Below are positions 1-11,258 of a stretch of DNA of 64,000 nucleotides, one piece after another; the first letter of the stretch is position 1; every line of letters starts with the position of its first letter. The stretch comes from Axinella damicornis (lineage: Eukaryota > Porifera > Demospongiae > Axinellida > Axinellidae), in assembly GCA_963931865.1 (NCBI GenBank), contig OZ007516.1, positions 11,954,613 through 12,018,612 of the forward strand. The letters run 5' to 3'. The notes below the pieces were generated by a model. The model was given only the letters and a program-made list of their open reading frames with translations, did not search any database and was not told the origin of the DNA. The position numbers and the translations under genes are program-made.

Positions 1-115
1 ATCAGGGACACACCCACAATGCATCAGGGACACACCCACAATGCCAAAGAAGCATCAGGGACACACCCACAATGCCAAGGAGGCGTCAGGGACACACCCA
101 CAATGCTGAAGAGTG
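1..115. repeat. minisatellite, ~20-31 bp unit
   Basis: The core CAGGGACACACCCACAATGC occurs four times with variable spacers, the array running off the left edge of the window. No coding role is seen. Confidence 0.8.
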
Positions 116-441
116 CGGACAAGCATATAAATTATTGTTGAGCAATGCTTAGAGAGAAACATGGTCACAGAATGACTGACAGATAGCTTCATCAAATCAA
201 GCATGCAGAACTTGGATTTCGTACTGGGCTGCGAACACTAGTGCAGTTTAGGGGTATAGGTTGCTGTGCATACAGTCAATGCAGTCATGGACATGACGGT
301 AGTCATGCCACACTAGTCATTATTCACAACAGAAACTGAAGGGTAAAGATCATGTGATGACCAATCATCAGGCAGCATGATGATGTAATGCCCTTCACTT
401 CCCGAACCCACTACAGCTCTACCTGACGTACATGTACACAC

Positions 442-615
442 CTGATAAGCAACAAGATTAAGCTTGAACTTGGTGTCCTCCGCCTGCTTGAAGTCTCCCG
501 GCAGCCTGGCAATGGTAGGCCAGTTCTTGTGGGGGTTGTCCATCTTCATGATGGACTTCACAAAGCCAGCTAGGTCAGTGATGGAGGAGCGCTGCGCCGA
601 CATGTAGTTATGCAG
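442..615 (-). CDS. isolated exon-like segment, 58 codons, unrecognised
   Basis: On the minus strand a clean acceptor (pyrimidine tract then CAG at 616-623) opens a 174-nt phase 0-0 reading frame that ends at a TATCAG/GTGTGT donor. The peptide starts LHNYMSAQRSS and ends KFKLNLVAYQ; it is mostly polar and probably helical. I do not recognise the family. It lies downstream of the aspartyl-tRNA synthetase relic on the same strand but does not resemble that enzyme, so it is probably an exon of a different gene whose neighbours lie left of the window. No in-frame stop is present. Confidence 0.4.
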
Positions 616-1125
616 CTGTGGAGGAGGAGAAAAGCAAAACTCATACAATAGCCTTTGGGAGGGAATTTCACTAGGGGGTTAAGGGTAGAATTCACTACTT
701 GACTGGAGCAAAAATTTTGCATCTGTATAATAGGGTAACATTGCTTAGCAACCAAACCCTCGTCCACAACAGGTGCGGCTTCCCAACTACCTCAGTCTGT
801 GATTGTGGCAGTTGGCTACTAATACAGTTCTGCTGACTTGGCAGTCAGCAGAGAGCGGAAAGGTTTAATTAACATCCTAATGATTCAAAAGAAGTGTTCC
901 CCAAATCAGATTTTCGGTCAGCTAAAATATGTACTGCTATGTACGTATGTAAACACCAACAATCATACAAGTAGTGTCTGCTGTCTGCTTGTCATGCACT
1001 ATACACGAGGTTCAGTGGTAGTGGAGAGCATTTGCAGGCCACAAATAGTCAACTTACAGCATCTTGAGAGACAGTCTTCTTGGGAAAATACACTCGGAAC
1101 TGACTGAACTGCACAAACGGAAGAA
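616..1125. other. no gene seen
   Basis: Only short open frames without coding character are visible; AT-rich spacer leading into a CA microsatellite. Confidence 0.5.
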
Positions 1126-1166
1126 CAACATACACACTCACACACTGCATACATCACGCACACACT

Positions 1167-1210
<44 letters not shown>

Positions 1211-1795
1211 ACACACACACACACATGCACACACACACACACACACACACATACACACACACACACCACACACACACTCACAACAGGAGTGTATCCGTAT
1301 ATCTCCTCAACAGAATTTCACTGTGAAGTGACAAACGCCATGTCTCCTGCCCCCTCATTGTAAATATAGAGGATGAGTGAGACGAGGAGAGGACGGTTGA
1401 TGCGAGGCTGACCCGTTATCCTCGCTGTCCACGTCTCCCCCATCCCAGGTTCCGAACGAACCAGAAATTCTGTTTTCAAATTCATCACTGGAGGTGAAGC
1501 AAGTGCATATCCCAAGTGTTTACAGTGGGTCTGAAACTTATAAAACATCATAGTCCTTACACCTTCACATGCCGTCACACCACTCATATGTACATCCTAC
1601 TCCCTCACATGAGCCTCACATGTGCTCATGAACGTACGTGTATATATACACACCCCCACATGTACACATACACACCCTCACATATGAACACACAATATAC
1701 CCTCACATCTTCACGTATACATTATGGTGCACATTCCCATACCCTCACACACCCTCACACATGTAGCTAGTACACTCCCTCACCCCACACAATGG
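1126..1795. repeat. CA microsatellite and CTCACA-rich degenerate repeat
   Basis: A (CA)n tract with interruptions covers about 1150-1285. A second, degenerate block of CTCACA/TGTACACA words covers about 1550-1790. The His/Thr/Cys/Val-rich open frames across it are repeat artefacts. Confidence 0.85.
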
Positions 1796-2195
1796 GCGTG
1801 GTGTACTATACTCGTACCTGATACTGCACTTGAAGACTTCCGTGCACGCTGAACTCAACTAGATACCACAGACCACTTCGTCGGTGCGTTGTATTCTGCG
1901 ACACTCTCTTCCCCACTTCGACGCTCTCAGAGTTGGTTTTCGGATACCTGGGCGTTCCCCTAACCTTCGCCGGATCGAGCTGGCAGCTTCAGTATTGGCA
2001 GATACCGCACATGTCAGATGGTACCTCTTGGGAGAACTCTCCATGTGGATCCGGAAGCTTACACTTCGACTACTGTCCATCCTCACTGTTGAAGTACACA
2101 AACAGAGCCATCAAGCTAGCTGTGACCAGTGTCGTGCGCGTACGCTGGAATACTGTCCGCGTAGCTGTAGGCGCACAACACTTGTCAAAATTTTT

Positions 2196-2276
2196 GTTGA
2201 AATAATTTCGCGAATGACCTGCAATTCGCGAAATTCGCGAAAATTTAGACCCGCGAAATTTAAGCGCTATACGGTA
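2196..2276. repeat. dispersed repeat end with TTCGCGAAAT words
   Basis: Repeated TTCGCGAAATT words end in AAGCGCTATACGGTA. The terminal ACGGTA resembles the ACCGTAG ends of the TIR elements at 35531 and 40751, so this may be one end of a related transposon. The other end was not found. Confidence 0.4.
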
Positions 2277-2450
2277 AGCAGCATAATTACAATGATCACT
2301 CCAAGGGGTGTTGTGTTTGGCCAGTTATTGAAACAAGATCAAAGGGGTCATTAGAGTACCAAGGGCACAAATACTGCATTTCCTTGAACAGATGTCTGTT
2401 TTTTTTTCTTTCTGGAAGGACCTTCAAATGGGACACAGTGTTTAAAAACT

Positions 2451-3229
2451 ATGTACATAGCGTCACTACGGTGGATGTTATCAGAGGCTGATGGAGTATC
2501 CAGGAGGTACGTAAGAGTAAAGCCTAAAATTCAATCACCGAAATTGCGGATGCTGCCAAGATGCCAATCCCCGAGAATATATTCAACAAGATCCTTAAGC
2601 TTGAATTTGTATGTAGATATGGCAGAGCTCCACCTAGAATCATGGCTCTTTGAAAGCGAGAACCAGGAGAAACCTTTGGCTAACCTCTTCAAGAGGCACC
2701 AAAAACCAGTAACTCACATCCTCATCTGGACCCATCATACACAGCAGTGCTGGCTGGAAAGTACCATGAGTATACGACACACCTCATGGGCCATGGCCTA
2801 CATGTCAACCATCATTATTGGCTGTTACCGCAAATTCGAGGGCTATGGGTGTAGGGGTTGTTTACGACTCCTCTACCGGTGAGGGCAATCATGGACCCTG
2901 ACCTGGTCAGAGATAGATTAGTCCCTTATTCAACACCTAGCCTCCAACCCTTCAACACCCAGTTCTCGGGACGGGCTGAAACCTTGATCAAGTGCACTGA
3001 GTGATTTGGGGCCCCAGTGCCCCATACCCCAGGCCAAGCTGGCTCCAGGAGTGGCTTACAGCATACCCAGCAGCCTTTCTCCTCAAGCATCACACAACCA
3101 ATGGAGTCAAGGCCTGGCTGCCTCATTAACCTCTTTTCAGTCTGCTCTAAGACTTGTACTGAGATTGAATCAGTAGTACAAGACTATTTGATTCTGGCAT
3201 TTAAATCTGACAATGATGCAGACAGCTAA
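2451..3229 (+). pseudogene. degenerate retroelement gag-like coding relic
   Basis: Short open frames in different phases together read like one coding region. They include PENIFNKILKLEF in one frame, then YVDMAELHLESWLFESENQE and KRHQKPVTHILIW in another, then a Ser/Gln-rich tract near 3017-3226. This order of motifs resembles the gag-like protein of DIRS/Ty3-type retroelements common in invertebrate genomes, recalled from general familiarity rather than a search. Several frameshifts and stops show it is dead. No LTRs or protease/reverse transcriptase were seen next to it. Confidence 0.4.
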
Positions 3230-3486
3230 AGTGATGAGGAGTGCTGATTGCCAGTTATGTGTAGCAGTAGCCTCGTTCCCAGCGAGACTAGTGTAGCAGG
3301 TATGAACCATTGCTAATATTGTACATACCAATTATCTGATACATACGTAAGAAAGAGAGTTATTTACTGAAGTACCCCAGATCACAGAAAGAATGTAATC
3401 TGGATGTGATGTTTGCCTCATCAGCGTGTATGATACGTACAATGAAAAGGTCCAATGTGAGCACTGAGCAACTCTAGTAACCCCCC

Positions 3487-3631
3487 AGTAGTCTCTGGTA
3501 ATCCCTAGTAATCTCTAGTAATCTCTAGTAATCCCTAGTAATCTCTAGTAATCCCTAGTAATCTCTAGTAATCCCTAGTAATCTCTAGTAATCCCTAGTA
3601 ATCTCTAGTAATCCCTAGTAATCTCTAGTAA
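3487..3631. repeat. 20-bp minisatellite
   Basis: About seven head-to-tail copies of AGTAATCTCTAGTAATCCCT. It abuts the last visible exon of the aspartyl-tRNA synthetase relic and lies in its presumed intron. Confidence 0.9.
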
Positions 3632-4257
3632 TAATTTGTACAAACAGCTCACAGTTTCAATTGCCTCCTTGTACTTCAGCTTTGGAAAAGGCACCACAGT
3701 GACCTTCATCTCGGGTGCACATTTCCTCAGGGTTGAACTGAGCAATTGCTCCACCATGATACGTATCTTCTGGATCGACAAATGACATTTCCAACAGAGG
3801 TTGTTGCAATAGTTCACTGCAAGCTACATCGTCTCTTACCAGCCATTGATGGCATTAGACGGGCTCATGATAATTTTATACTGGCCAGAAATTGCCTGGT
3901 GGCTGGATGTTATCATGGGCTCTGTGCTTGTCATCATGGTCTCCCATATATAATAGGTCATACGAATAATATGGGGGAATATATTAGGGCTCAAGGGTAC
4001 TTCCCTACTCGACTAACAAGTTTGTAGTTTACTAAGTGAGAAGAATGACAGAATTTCATCACTACCGAGTCACACTAATATGTACTTCACCAATTGCATG
4101 AAAGCAGTACATAGTGACTCCATTCCTCCTCACCTGTGTGAACTTCGGTTGTCTGTCAGCCAGCCCTCAGATCTTCATCTCTATAGCAATGGGCAAACTG
4201 GAAGTACCTATCAAATCCACCCACCATCAATAGCTACTTGCAGAGAGTATTATGTCT

Positions 4258-4436
4258 GTGGGTGTGGCATGCATGTGCATGTGTGTAGTGTGTGTGGGAG
4301 CATGTGCACATGCGTGAACACGCATGTGTGGGCGAGTGGCATGTGTGTGTGCGTGTGCATGTGCGTGAGCATGTGTATGCATGTAGGGAGGGAGAGGGAG
4401 GGGGAGGGGGAGGGAGAGGGAGGGAGAGAAGGAGGA
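4258..4436. repeat. TG-rich then GGGA-rich simple repeat
   Basis: Degenerate TGTGTGCATG words to 4385 are followed by GAGGGAGGGG words to 4433. It gives artefactual Cys/Val/His-rich open frames. Confidence 0.9.
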
Positions 4437-4620
4437 GTGATCAACAACCGGCAGTAGAAACAACTCGGTGGCTATAGGCTACACGTATTTGCTGTGGGCT
4501 TTGGGCCAGCGAATAAAACTTCCCAGGATTCCGTGTGGGGACAATAAACTCACACGCTTCCTAGGACAGGAAGGGGTAATTACAGTGATGACTACGTACA
4601 TGTCCTGCTGCAAACATTGC

Positions 4621-5619
4621 AGCTGGACCAAGGCAGAGACTAGGCTGGCTCCCAGGCCATACTGGAAACGGCCTGGGAGTGAGGCTCCTAACACTGAAGC
4701 AGCTGGAGCAAGGCAGAGACTAGGCTGGCTCCCAGGCCATACTGGAAACGGCCTGGGAGTGAGGCTCCTAACACTGAAGCAGCTGGACCAAGGCAGAGAC
4801 TAGGCTTGCTCCCAGGCCATACTGGAAACGGCCTGGGAGTGAGGCTCCTAACACTGAAGCAGCTGGACCAAGGCAGAGACTAGGCTTGCTCCCAGGCCAT
4901 ACTGGAAACGGCCTGGGAGTGAGGCTCCTAACACTGAAGCAGCTGGACCAAGGCAGAGACTAGGCTTGCTCCCAGGCCATACTGGAAACGGCCTGGGAGT
5001 GAGGCTCCTAACACTGAAGCAGCTGGACCAAGGCAGAGACTAGGCTTGCTCCCAGGCCATACTGGAAACGGCCTGGGAGTGAGGCTCCTAACACTGAAGC
5101 AGCTGGACCAAGGCAGAGACTAGGCTTGCTCCCAGGCCATACTGGAAACGGCCTGGGAGTGAGGCTCCTAACACTGAAGCAGCTGGACCAAGGCAGAGAC
5201 TAGGCTTGCTCCCAGGCCATACTGGAAACGGCCTGGGAGTGAGGCTCCTAACACTGAAGCAGCTGGACCAAGGCAGAGACTAGGCTTGCTCCCAGGCCAT
5301 ACTGGAAACGGCCTGGGAGTGAGGCTCCTAACACTGAAGCAGCTGGAGCAAGGCAGAGACTAGGCTTGCTCCCAGGCCATACTGGAAACGGCCTGGGAGT
5401 GAGGCTCCTAACACTGAAGCAGCTGGACCAAGGCAGAGACTAGGCTTGCTCCCAGGCCATACTGGAAACGGCCTGGGAGTGAGGCTCCTAACACTGAAGC
5501 AGCTGGAGCAAGGCAGAGACTAGGCTTGCTCCCAGGCCATACTGGAAACGGCCTGGGAGTGAGGCTCCTAACACTGAAGCAGCTGGACCAAGGCAGAGAC
5601 TAGGCTTGCTCCCAGGCCG
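4621..5619. repeat. 80-bp tandem array, ~12.5 copies
   Basis: An 80-bp unit starting AGCTGGACCAAGGCAGAGAC is repeated about 12.5 times with almost no divergence (AGCTGGAGCA and GGCTGGCT variants occur). Each unit holds a small inverted repeat, CTCCCAGGCC and GGCCTGGGAG, flanked by GGCTTG and GAGGCT, that resembles the ends of the local TAGCCTCGTTCCCAGG foldback MITEs. The array probably arose by tandem amplification of a short MITE derivative. Confidence 0.95.
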
Positions 5620-5854
5620 TATGAAAAACGGAAACCGAATACGTACATATAGAATGGCTACTTAAACGCCCAGTATTTGAAGATCATGACTACGTCAATA
5701 CATCAACTATGATAATGTCAAATCACCTCTGCTGAAGAGAGTTGGTGTTTCCACTTTCACAAACTATCACAATGAAAGAAGAAAAGAACACACATTTTGA
5801 AGTTTGCTGTTACGTACTGCAAAGATAGATAGTAGGTTATAGTGACAATGAATT

Positions 5855-6030
5855 CTGAACAGCCAGATGCTCTTACCACTAAGCTACAGAAGAGAGAATC
5901 AGTTGAGTTTAGGCTGGGGCTTGCACACATTGCAGTTGGTGTGTTGCCCCTCAGCTGTGGGCCAGTGGCTTGCATGTATACGTAATCAGGTCTTGGTTTG
6001 AATCCCAGATTCTTCTCTGTGGCTATACTT
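5855..6030. mobile_element. tRNA-derived SINE fragments, two orientations
   Basis: At 5958-6010 the plus strand reads GGCCAGTGGCTTGCATG then GGTTTGAATCCCAG, an A-box-like and B-box-like pair as in tRNA-derived SINEs. At 5855-5905 the minus strand carries TAGCTTAGTGGTAAGAGC, another tRNA-like A box. No intact tRNA cloverleaf was seen. Confidence 0.55.
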
Positions 6031-6258
6031 TCCTTCAGAGTAGTCAACTTAGTTGTGAATTGTATGTGTATGCTCACCCTGTTCCTGTACAAGGAACTCT
6101 CTCATTGCCATGGCAACCTGGGAGCGCAGTCAGAGGTTACGCTGCATGGTTGGTCTTCGCAGGGCTAGCTGTCTCTCTCTCAGGCGAAGTTCCTCCATTA
6201 GCTGGGGTACAACACAGCAAGTTTGTTGCCTAACCGTAACACATGGCATCACCTACAC

Positions 6259-6371
6259 AGCCTTGTTCCCAGGACACTCACTCTCACTGCCAGCATTTGA
6301 TCACTTGCAGTATACAAATATAATGCGAGCGATCAAATACTGGCGGTGGGAATGGCCTGGGAATGAGGCTA
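6259..6371. mobile_element. foldback MITE (TAGCCTCGTTCCCAGG family)
   Basis: Imperfect inverted repeat: AGCCTTGTTCCCAGG at the left pairs with CCTGGGAATGAGGCT at the right, and CAGCATTTGATC pairs with GATCAAATACTG inside. ATCACCTA flanks both sides, an apparent 8-bp target duplication. Confidence 0.75.
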
Positions 6372-6587
6372 TCACCTATGTATAGCTACCGCACTGTAAG
6401 ATGCCAGACTCAATTCATGGTACATAATTATCTTAAAAATGACAATAAAGTTTGGAACGTTTTTCCAAACATGTCTTTGCAGTGCAGCTTCGCCACAAAT
6501 CGGAGGCTTATTCCACAGAACACTGGGTTTGTGTGTGCAAAAGTCAAAAACTTCCGGGAGCTTTGCTTACTAGTATTTGGAGAGAGC

Positions 6588-6765
6588 AGGGGCAAAGAGA
6601 GAACAGGAGGAGAGGAAGAGAGAGAGAGGAGAGGAGGAGGGGAGAGAAGAGGAGGAGAGAGGAGGGGGCGAGAGGAGGGGAGGGAGATGAGAAGTGGAGA
6701 GGAGGGGAGGAGAGGATGGAGAGGACGGAGAGGAGAGGAATTGGAATTTGGATGGAGGAGATAAA
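6588..6765. repeat. purine (GAGGAG) low-complexity tract
   Basis: Long GA-rich stretch inside the aspartyl-tRNA synthetase relic; its Arg/Glu/Gly open frames are artefacts. Confidence 0.85.
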
Positions 6766-7197
6766 TTCAGTAGCAATGTATTACAAAACTATGTACGTAG
6801 AATGTAGTTGAGAGCAAACAAAATGCCCTCGCAAGCACTCAACTCACCTTACTGCTGTCCTTATTTGGGCGTGCCTGTACAATGCCTCTCACTCAGACCA
6901 CAGTCTCAGCCTTCAATGACTCTACCACCTCCCCCCATTCCTGAGTGTGAAGTTCAATATCATTACAATACATGACTAAGAGTTCAGTACACAATGATTG
7001 AGACAAAGGACCCACAATGGGACTCATTGTAGACAAGCACGTTGGAGTCACAGGAAATGCCTGTAGCATTACTCAGTGGGTACATACCTTGGAGTCACAG
7101 ACAAGCTGGGAAATGCCTGTAGCGTCACTCACTGGGACGAAGGATACACCATGGACTCCTACTCCTAGTAACCTAGGTGGATCAGAGTTCAATCACA

Positions 7198-7272
7198 TGG
7201 GGGGGGGGGGGGGAGCATGGGGGAGGGAGACAGGAGGGGGGAGGTGGGTAGAAGGAGGGGAGAGGGAGGGTG
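7198..7272. repeat. poly-G and GGGA tract
   Basis: A run of about 14 G is followed by GGGAGGG words, G-quadruplex-like on the plus strand. It lies in the first visible intron of the AspRS relic. Confidence 0.8.
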
Positions 7273-7514
7273 AGGATAATTCCATGACAACAACCTTGGT
7301 TTCTTTACCCATCCACAGAGGGTGAAATTCTCTCCGCCGTCGCTACTCCTGAGCTCACCACACGTGTGGGTCCGGTACGTGAAGCTTTCACAGAGAGAGA
7401 GGACACCGGGAGACATTACACATCTCTATATATACGCATCACATTCCATCACCACAAAAGCATTTCTTCTGATCGATCGATTGCAAGAGCTGATTGTAAC
7501 TTCCCAGCACAATT

Positions 7515-7760
7515 TTAATGTCCCAGGAGGTACTTTGCTATGCCAATAATGTCCAAGGGGTTCTTAGTTCTCCTAAAGTAATGTCCCAGGGGGTACATTC
7601 GTGTGCCAGTTGATAGGTACAAGGGGTTCTTAATCATCCTAAAGCAATTTCCGAGGGGGTACTTTCATAATATTATACCAATTGATATGTCCAAGGGGTT
7701 CCTAATCATCCGAAAATAATGTCCCAGGGGGTACTTTCATATACCAATATGCTCAAACAG
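7515..7760. repeat. ~65-75 bp diverged tandem repeat, ~3.5 copies
   Basis: Copies share ATGTCCCAGGGGGTACTTTC followed by GTCCAAGGGGTTCTTAATC. Start points near 7516, 7579, 7650 and 7722 give a variable period. Confidence 0.75.
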
Positions 7761-8324
7761 CATATCAAACTTAGCCATCTATGGAAGCAACACCCCCTCG
7801 TACTAGGCCTAGCTCAAGACTGCTGGATCAGTGCTTACTAACTAAGACACAGTCTCGATTATTTGGCTGTGTCATGTGTGTGATGTAACTTTTGACCAAT
7901 CAAGTCCCTGAATGAATTTGCTAGTTAATTAACTACAAAGTCAATACCATTTCATGCCTCATGATCTTTGTCCAGATGTACCGCTTCTCACGTTTGTTCT
8001 GATCCGGCTAACAGCAATGACTTAGCAGTGAGACGGGTTCGAGCCAATCCTCTGAAGCAATTCATGCTCGACACCAATATATGTACCGCCGGCACTGGAA
8101 TCACGTGACTTTGCAGCCACAAATTCAGCCCCGCCCACCACTGCAGCCAGCTCCATCCACCACACACTACATGCGCTCTGTGCAGATACGCCGACATGAA
8201 TCCATCCTACTCAGTCATCAACCTGGCTGCAGGCATCCACTGCTGTGGCTTCGAACTGTATCCGCTCATGCATCTACGTACTTAGCTACTACAAACAAGT
8301 GATTCGCACCATACCGATCTATGC

Positions 8325-8782
8325 AATGGCAGATATAACTATTTGTGTAAGTACTTCGTCCTTGCAAGACTTCCACCGGAAATGGTGCTTTGTGTTCTCT
8401 CGTACCTGGACAGCGAGGATGCGATCCGCTGTCTGGCGGTGAGTAAGTCGTGGAGGGAAACTGTGCGGTGCCTAAGACACCTATACTGGATGAAAGCTTG
8501 CATTCAGCTTGGATTGCCGTCCTCATCGAAGAACATGTTTTGTGTAAGTGTTGCACCAGCCCAGTCACCTTGTTCCTAGCTGCCAGGAAACAGAGGCTCT
8601 GCATCTCTCAGAGCAGTGGAGTGTTCTCACGATTAGAGAGGAAGGATGAGTACCCAGACAACGTTGCCATAGCAATAGCAAAGACAGAGAGCGATACAAT
8701 TGCCCTCAAGTTCAGAATCCTCAATATAGATGAGTGTCTATTGTATATTATCTATGCTATTGGCCATGGATATAATTCTTGA
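8325..8782 (+). pseudogene. F-box domain gene fragment
   Basis: From about 8360 one frame reads ARLPPEMVLCVLSYLDSED, then AIRCLAVSKSWRETVRCL, RHLYWMKACIQLGLP and SSKNMF. This is a full F-box: the LPPE start, the L-x-x-L core and the Trp that contacts Skp1. F-box proteins recruit substrates to SCF ubiquitin ligases. After a GTAAGT-like site at 8544 the frame must shift to reach ARKQRLCISQSSG...VFSRLERKDEYPD at 8582-8740, which would need a roughly 36-38 nt intron. There is an ATG at 8325, but it is in another frame from the F-box. No confident start or second domain was found. It is either a gene with extremely short introns or a broken one; I favour a relic. Confidence 0.5.
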
Positions 8783-9173
8783 AGTGGTGTTGGAAAGGAT
8801 CAAAGGTAGAACATTAACGATTCACAAGATCTGGGTCCAGAAATTTTACCTGAGAACAACATCCAGTGTATGAAAGACCCTGTTATGTCTGCCCACCCAC
8901 AGCAATGTGTAGGAGTGTTGGCCACTTCCTATTGCCACCAGTACAGCATTCACTCATTCACCGCTTGGATTTTGCCGAACACGATCATCCTGCAGTGGAA
9001 TCTCATTCAACATGCTCACGATGTTCCCTGATGGCCAGGGCAACTATACTGCAGCTAGAATCACTTCTTCCACCCACTCTAATGCCACACGGGACCTCGT
9101 GATCAGTTTTACTGCATTTGACTCGACAGAAGAATTAGCACATTTGCACACAGAAAAGATCTAAGTAGGTCTG

Positions 9174-9690
9174 TGCGTCTCCTCAGTCATTCACCCATAC
9201 AAAGTCGCTTTGCTCCCTTGTTCAACAGTTGGTGCTTTCTCAGCCAATTTTTCAAGCAAAGTGGCATCACTCTCTCGCCAAAATGGCTGCTCAGATGGCG
9301 TATGTAGTTCACACAACCTGATTTGGCAAGCAGGAGAGAATGTATACACCTCAGTCAAACAGTTTAGCTTTTGTGAGTTCAGTGGAACCGGAGAAAATGC
9401 CAAAAACCAAGAGTTTGTAGTTTCATCCAATGGAGAACTTTTTGGAGTGCTGGAAGAAACTTGTATCGGTTTCCTGTGTACTACAACTGAGTAGCCACAC
9501 TCCATGTTTGGATACTTTGGAACCTGGCATCATCTGGGTTTACAAAGGTCAGTGAGGTGGAAATTAATCGGAGTCGTCCAAACTTGTATGCACTGGGGCA
9601 TGTTGGATTCCATCCTCATGATGCTGTCGATGTTGCGGTGCTATCCACCCATACCGGGGCAAGCCTTTGGAAATATGTAAAGCCTATAAG
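9174..9690 (+). pseudogene. unassigned coding-like segments downstream of the F-box
   Basis: Two stretches have coding character: 9210-9494 (includes SFCEFSGTGENAKNQEFVVS, then SNGELFGVLEE) and 9557-9685 (NRSRPNLYALGHVGFHPHD then AVDVAVLSTHTGASLWKY). The second has the Gly/His/Asp pattern of a beta-propeller-like strand but I cannot name the family. They may be the C-terminal half of the same F-box protein; stops and frame changes separate them. Confidence 0.3.
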
Positions 9691-9739
9691 GTATATAGAA
9701 GACTGCACTTTTGTAGCTAAACATGCAACCTGGAGGGTG

Positions 9740-10620
9740 GAAGCTCTCATCTGCAAAATATTCTGTCACTTATGTCTATTATGCACTATAAAGCTAGAGG
9801 TCTTATTCCGAAACATGACGAGCTTTGTGCAACAATGGAGGTACACAATCCTGATATAATAATTTTGCAATGTAGAAACATGCAAATGTACTCGATTAGA
9901 TCTGAAGTTGCCTTGCCTGCATGGATATCAAATACATAGGAAAGACAGGAACAGCTAGTCATGGTGGTGGAGTTCTTATTTTTGTTAGAGATTGTTTTGT
10001 AGCTAAGTAGTTTGCGCTCCTCATCTGATAATCTGGAGATCATTACATGTACCACTTTTTTACCGACCCCCTAGCACAGGCTCACAGGTCTTTGAAGATT
10101 TATTTTTGTATTTACAATCTATTAATGTTCGTAGTTTTTGTAATTAGCTATATTTGCTAGGTGATTTTTAATGTAAGTTTTTGTAACCAGGCTCACCCGT
10201 TTTATCTGACCATCTGGGCCTGCTGCAACAATCACAGTGGAAGCAAATCAGGCAGCCTACAGGTGATTCTGCTAGATCGATCTGGCATGCAGACTGGGCG
10301 CAAGGCTTGCCATCTTAATGAGAGCACAAATTGGGACTCTCTCCTTGTTGATGATGTCAGTATTTCCTGGGAGAATCGATTTATGGAGATCATGAAAGAA
10401 TCCATTCCTCAAAGAGTATTACAACTCCTCGCCACAAGCGTGATGTTCATGACATCATCACAAATCACCTTCAAGTGTTTCACCCTCTAGCAGAGTTTCA
10501 CCCTCTAGCAGAGTCACAGTGGGGTTTCTTACCTGGTAAATCAACTGTAACTGAACTGCTTACGACAACATAAAACCGGCTGCACACACTAGAGAAATTA
10601 GTGCTGTCTTCATTGAGTTT
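9740..10620 (+). mobile_element. degraded non-LTR retrotransposon (endonuclease and RT start)
   Basis: Pieces in all three frames line up as one LINE ORF2. An APE-type endonuclease start reads KARGLIPKHDELCATMEVHN then PDIII near 9790-9860. HRKDRNSHGGGVLIFVRDCF follows at 9930-10000. A FYRPPSTGSQVFEDLFLYLQ stretch lies near 10060-10110. SLLVDDVSISWENRFMEIMK and ESIPQR lie near 10340-10420, and SQWGFLPGKSTVTELL near 10510-10560 is the start of reverse transcriptase. The reading breaks in AVFIEF, just before the catalytic region, where a MITE is inserted at 10623. Numerous frameshifts mean it is dead. The motif order suits the CR1/Jockey type; the clade is a guess. Confidence 0.7.
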
Positions 10621-10622
10621 AA

Positions 10623-10760
10623 CGACGTGGATATTGGTCCGGCAGGAAGTACATACTTTAGGTATAGGTACCGGAAACGCGCGCGCATCTAGAACCGGCC
10701 CTGGCCCTAATATACCTTAACCCATTGCCCTACTTCCTGCCGGACCAATATCCACTTCGT
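10623..10760. mobile_element. short TIR MITE inserted in the LINE
   Basis: Left end CGTGGATATTGGTCCGGCAG and right end CTGCCGGACCAATATCCACT are near-perfect inverted repeats of about 27 bp around a 138-bp element. A diverged sister copy lies at 22715-22823. Confidence 0.85.
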
Positions 10761-11258
10761 AAATTTAAATCTGTACCTTAATATGCCCAAATCTGCTGCC
10801 ACCAGTGACATAACACAGCAAAACATTCTGGTTGTTTATTGCTAGAATGGTTGCATTTGAATGTCCTATTCTAATTATAAGAAAAACTTCCTTCTTTTTT
10901 GTGATTGTGGGTAGGCATACGGTAGGTCTCGCAATGTCATAACCAAATCAGAAGTAACAATAGGAGGCCACTGAACACTACGCACGGATTCATCCGAGAA
11001 GCTCAGTGCTCAGAACTGGCATGTAGCTAGGAATGCATAACACATCTAGGGGTCTGGTGGCATGTCCTTCAAGCTTAAAATTGCAATTTAATTATAATGC
11101 ATTTCATTTCACAAGTTACTGTTTAATCTGCATCTGTTGAGGGAGGCTTTTAATGTTTGGGTGGAAACCCTGCCATGCATGTATTGTATACCTCATCACG
11201 GTGTCTACCCGCATGAACTCAGTACCAATTCAGTTACGTACCAGAGGCTACCCAACAG
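10761..11258. other. no gene seen
   Basis: AT-rich sequence with no convincing open frame or repeat family. Confidence 0.4.

Larger units (their letters stand above)
3653..7412 (-). pseudogene. DARS2: mitochondrial aspartyl-tRNA synthetase (DARS2-like) relic
   Basis: Five exon-like blocks on the minus strand match the class II mitochondrial AspRS in order. Block 7309-7412 has YRTHTCGELRSS and FTLCGW of the anticodon-binding OB fold; 7088-7164 has SDATGISQLVCDSK; 6848-6940 has ESLKAETVV then VRGIVQARP; 6078-6201 has LRLRERQLALRRPTMQRNL then LRSQVAMAMREFL; 3653-3816 has EMSFVD and VVPFPKLKYKEAI. Introns are kept, so this is not a processed copy. TGA codons at 6893-6895 and 6130-6132 stand where the family has Arg, as expected from CGA to TGA decay. 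A frameshift near 3762-3772 separates EMSFVD from the following helix. The exon for motif 2 and the transfer-RNA acceptor contacts was not found, nor anything C-terminal to the last block. The space between blocks is filled by an 80-bp tandem array and a SINE. Inference: a decayed gene or duplicate; a sequencing error would not explain two stops, a shift and missing exons together. Confidence 0.7.

Noticed and set aside
3487..3631. CRISPR-like regular repeats
   Set aside because: Simple 20-bp tandem repeats without unique spacers in a eukaryotic intron.
4621..5619. Repeat array as a CRISPR or coding repeat
   Set aside because: Head-to-tail 80-bp satellite with no spacers; the period is not a multiple of three and frames close quickly.
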